Origin: Planctomycetota bacterium
Lineage (GTDB): Bacteria > Planctomycetota > Phycisphaerae > UBA1845
Length of the DNA stretch: 6,122 nt
Reading direction: 5' to 3'
NCBI GenBank assembly: GCA_024278775.1
Contig: JAJRSP010000223.1
Span: forward strand, 1-6,122
Part shown: positions 4,378-6,122 of the stretch, piece after piece
Numbering within the stretch: the stretch's first letter is position 1
Layout of the letters: every line of letters begins with the position of its first letter
The notes under the pieces: generated by a model
Told to the model about the DNA's origin: nothing
Databases searched by the model: none
Seen by the model: the letters and a program-made list of their open reading frames with translations, nothing else
Program-made: the position numbers and the translations under genes

Positions 4378-5961
4378 CTACCTGCTGAGCGCGTCCTGAA
4401 ACCCCGCAAAGTCGATCAGATCAACGTCGAGGTCATATTCAAAATCAAACACCTCGCAGCCATCGGCATACGCCCCCGCATCCGTACCGGTGAAACACGC
4501 CTGAAGGAGGCCCCAGTCGATCAGGCCGAGTTGCCCATCGCAGTCGTAGCTGCCGATTCCGAACTCGTACGCCCCCATATCCACCCGACCACACAACACC
4601 CGAGCATGGCCATCAAGGTCAGTCACACCCGGCTGAAGAAATCCACTCGGATCCCCCGCATTGATGGCCGGTGAACCCGCCGCCAACCGCAGATCGCCGT
4701 AGTCGTCATCATCCGTCCCCCACAAGCCATCCGGCCCAGCGTCGGGGATGTGTACGAAAAAGGGATCGTCGCCAATGTTCCCGCCACCACTCAGTGTGTC
4801 GAGGCCTTGAATACAACTGTGGGTCACGGTCGCCAATGAGTCACCGTAAATCTGGGCTGACTCGCTCGAACCATCCTTTTCGGTATTGTGCCAAAGGATG
4901 CAATTAGTCAATATCGAACTCCCGGTGGTTTCATTAAAAACACCACCGACGTTACGGGCGGTGTTCCCACTGAGTGTGCAGTTGGTCAGCCTTGGGATGC
5001 TGGAGGCTCTATTGAACATTCCGCCACCGCTGCCCTCAGCGGCGTTTCCGAGAAACACGCAGCTTGTCAGTGTCGGGCTGCTGAAGTTGATGTTGTACAT
5101 CCCGCCGCCCAATTGGGCCGTGTTCCCACAAAACGTGCAGTTCTGCAGCGTCGAGCTGCCGGAGAAGTTGTTGTACATCCCGCCGCCACGAGTCGCCGCG
5201 TTCCCGCTGAGCGCGCATCCAATCAGCGTCTGTGTTCCGGAGTAGTTGCGCATTCCACCACCTCTAAAGGCCGTATTCCCGACGAGAATGCAGTCGGTTA
5301 GCCTCGGACTGCTGTTAAAGCTGTACATTCCGCCACCGTCGCTCGCAGCTGTGTTCTCGCTGAAGAGGCAACTGGTCAACGTTGGGTTGCTGGAAGTGTT
5401 GTTAAACATTCCGCCGCCGTCCTCATCTGCCTCATTCCCATTGAAGGAGCAGTTGTGCAACGTCGGGCTACTGGAGGATCTGTTGATCATCCCGGCTCCG
5501 TCTTTCTTGGCCGTGTTCCCGGTGAAGGAGCAGTCAGTCAGGGTCGGATAGCTCGAGTAATTATTGTACATTCCGCCGCCGTCCTCGCTGGCCGCGTTCT
5601 TGTTGAAAGAACAGCCGTACAAGGTCGGGCTGGTACCGAAGTTGTACATTCCGCCGCCGCCGGAATCGGAATCCCCTGTGCTCGTTGAAGTGTTTCCATT
5701 GAATGTGCAGCCGACCAATGTTGCGTCGCTGTCGCGGTTGTGCATCCCGCCGCCATAATCGGCTGTGTTCCCGCTGAACGTGCAATCCGTCAGTGTCGGG
5801 TTGCTAAAGGAGTTTTGCATTCCACCGCCTCCGAAACCGTTGATTGAACCTATTGCCGTGTTTTGGATGATCATGCAGTTGGTCAGTGTCGGGCTGGATT
5901 CGGAGTTGGAAATACCGGCACCAGAGCGGGCCTTATTCATGCTTATTGTGCAGTTGATCAA
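4378..5961 (-). CDS. 5'-truncated right-handed beta-helix protein with dockerin-like tail
   Basis: A secreted or surface beta-helix protein missing its beginning. Residues 1-350 are about 13 rungs of 25-32 residues with the pattern SSPT-LT.C.FSGNTA...GGGMYN: one Cys at a fixed place, F/I/L-x-x-N, and GG-x-M. Residues 351-467 form a cap with a GNIGDDPFF / GDLRLAAGSPAINAGDP / TDLDG.AR / VDMGAYEF series, as in choice-of-anchor-Q and related extracellular beta-helix proteins. Residues 468-527 hold two degenerate calcium-loop repeats (YDCDGQLGLIDW and FEYDLDVDLIDF), like planctomycete dockerin-type tails used for anchoring or sorting. The start at 5961 is a TTG within a rung, with no ribosome-binding site or signal peptide, so it is not genuine. 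The same frame shows FSSPTL just upstream (to about 5976), then non-helix sequence and a stop, where transposase DNA begins. It is probably an unexpressed or chimeric remnant. Confidence 0.85.
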   Translation of the reverse strand: MINCTISMNKARSGAGISNSESSPTLTNCMIIQNTAIGSINGFGGGGMQNSFSNPTLTDCTFSGNTADYGGGMHNRDSDATLVGCTFNGNTSTSTGDSDSGGGGMYNFGTSPTLYGCSFNKNAASEDGGGMYNNYSSYPTLTDCSFTGNTAKKDGAGMINRSSSSPTLHNCSFNGNEADEDGGGMFNNTSSNPTLTSCLFSENTAASDGGGMYSFNSSPRLTDCILVGNTAFRGGGMRNYSGTQTLIGCALSGNAATRGGGMYNNFSGSSTLQNCTFCGNTAQLGGGMYNINFSSPTLTSCVFLGNAAEGSGGGMFNRASSIPRLTNCTLSGNTARNVGGVFNETTGSSILTNCILWHNTEKDGSSESAQIYGDSLATVTHSCIQGLDTLSGGGNIGDDPFFVHIPDAGPDGLWGTDDDDYGDLRLAAGSPAINAGDPSGFLQPGVTDLDGHARVLCGRVDMGAYEFGIGSYDCDGQLGLIDWGLLQACFTGTDAGAYADGCEVFDFEYDLDVDLIDFAGFQDALSR

Positions 5962-5976
5962 TGTCGGGCTGCTAAA
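4880..5976 (-). repeat. Degenerate ~78-bp coding tandem repeats
   Basis: About 14 imperfect units of 75-96 bp encode the beta-helix rungs. On the plus strand each contains a form of GT(T/C)CCC.(C/T)TGA..GTGCAGT.GGTCAG.GTCGG followed by TGTACATTCCGCCGCC. Divergence between units is substantial, so this is an old array kept by protein structure rather than a recent expansion. Unit lengths vary in multiples of three. Confidence 0.8.
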
Positions 5977-5977
5977 G

Positions 5978-6122
5978 TAACGAACTGAGTCTCTACTTCG
6001 CTCCGGCGGTTAAGTCCTTGAATGTCAATGGCTTGGCACTGACGGCGGCGACGACGAGGCGGTCGAACAGCTTGGCCTCCATCCAGCGACGGTTGGCTCG
6101 ATACACGAACGCAGCCAAGTAG
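5978..6122 (-). mobile_element. Terminal part of an IS1595-like insertion sequence
   Basis: Similarity to the beta-helix rungs ends abruptly at about 5977-5985. The DNA beyond carries the end of a transposase gene whose stop lies only ~10-15 bp from that junction, so the element's terminal inverted repeat probably includes or overlaps the last codons. The other end, its matching inverted repeat and any target duplication are outside the window, so the exact boundary is inferred from loss of rung homology. Confidence 0.6.
5993..6121 (-). CDS. C-terminal end of an IS1595-family-like transposase (partial)
   Basis: The last 42 codons of a minus-strand gene entering from the right, ending in TAG at 5995-5993. 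The peptide starts YLAAFVYRANRRW, continues with a KLFDRLVVAA segment and ends with a PLTFKDLTAGAK tail. The phrase YL.EF.FR.NRR followed by FDRLL.A......TY..L is what I know from the C-terminus of IS1595/ISXO2-type DDE transposases, so the family call rests on one short motif. In this copy A replaces the usual E in YL.EF. The upstream DDE domain is outside the window, so whether the element is intact cannot be judged. It explains the lost 5' end of the beta-helix gene it borders. Confidence 0.65.
   Translation of the reverse strand, partial: YLAAFVYRANRRWMEAKLFDRLVVAAVSAKPLTFKDLTAGAK

Noticed and set aside
4020..4409. Minus-strand 129-codon frame over the sucD upstream region
   Set aside because: It overlaps both neighbouring genes, runs through two palindromes and the candidate promoter, and is Arg/Cys-rich.
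4880..5976. Regular ~78-bp repeats as a CRISPR array
   Set aside because: Units are degenerate throughout, lack constant repeat plus unique spacer, and encode in-frame beta-helix rungs.
5564..5980. Plus-strand frames with repeated IPPP-type phrases
   Set aside because: They are antisense shadows of the GGGMYN codons of the beta-helix rungs.

Overview
The window looks like a stretch of a moderately GC-rich planctomycete chromosome, possibly Phycisphaerae-like. No marker gene proves this. The case rests on three things: a secreted beta-helix protein with a choice-of-anchor-Q-like region and a dockerin-like EF-hand tail, a pair of lipoproteins of a type I associate with planctomycetes, and short GTGGCAC.GG and GCGGACTTCAGTCCGC palindromes that resemble dispersed planctomycete repeats. 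All convincing genes are on the minus strand, so transcription runs right to left.

Layout in the direction of transcription. The right edge (6121-5993) holds the last 42 codons of a transposase that I read as IS1595-like. Its end abuts a beta-helix gene (4378-5961) of about 14 imperfect ~26-residue rungs, which has lost its signal peptide and first rungs, apparently to the insertion. A ~320-bp non-coding stretch follows, with a terminator-like hairpin, a palindromic repeat, a nested inverted repeat and a sigma70-like promoter. That promoter serves sucD (true start 4036), the succinyl-CoA ligase alpha subunit. No sucC lies beside it on either side. Below sucD are two tiny same-frame reading frames: an 18-codon ORF with a GGAGG ribosome-binding site, then a 38-codon ORF for a very hydrophobic peptide.

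After a ~200-bp gap come two lipoprotein genes 68 bp apart (2725-1907 and 1838-1194). They encode diverged paralogues and probably form one transcription unit. An inverted pair of palindromic repeats (1085-1176) separates them from a CPBP-family intramembrane protease (156-1091). Its longest reading frame begins inside that repeat, so its real start is uncertain. At the left edge a strong ribosome-binding site and ATG mark the first three codons of another minus-strand gene.

The genes do not form one pathway: sucD is TCA-cycle metabolism, while the rest is mostly cell-envelope or secreted protein. The most interesting points are the tiny-ORF pair behind sucD, the lipoprotein duplication, the chlamydial-Pmp-like GG-x-M and FxxN ladder in the beta-helix protein, and the transposase junction. 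I see no tRNA, rRNA, CRISPR array or recognisable defence system.
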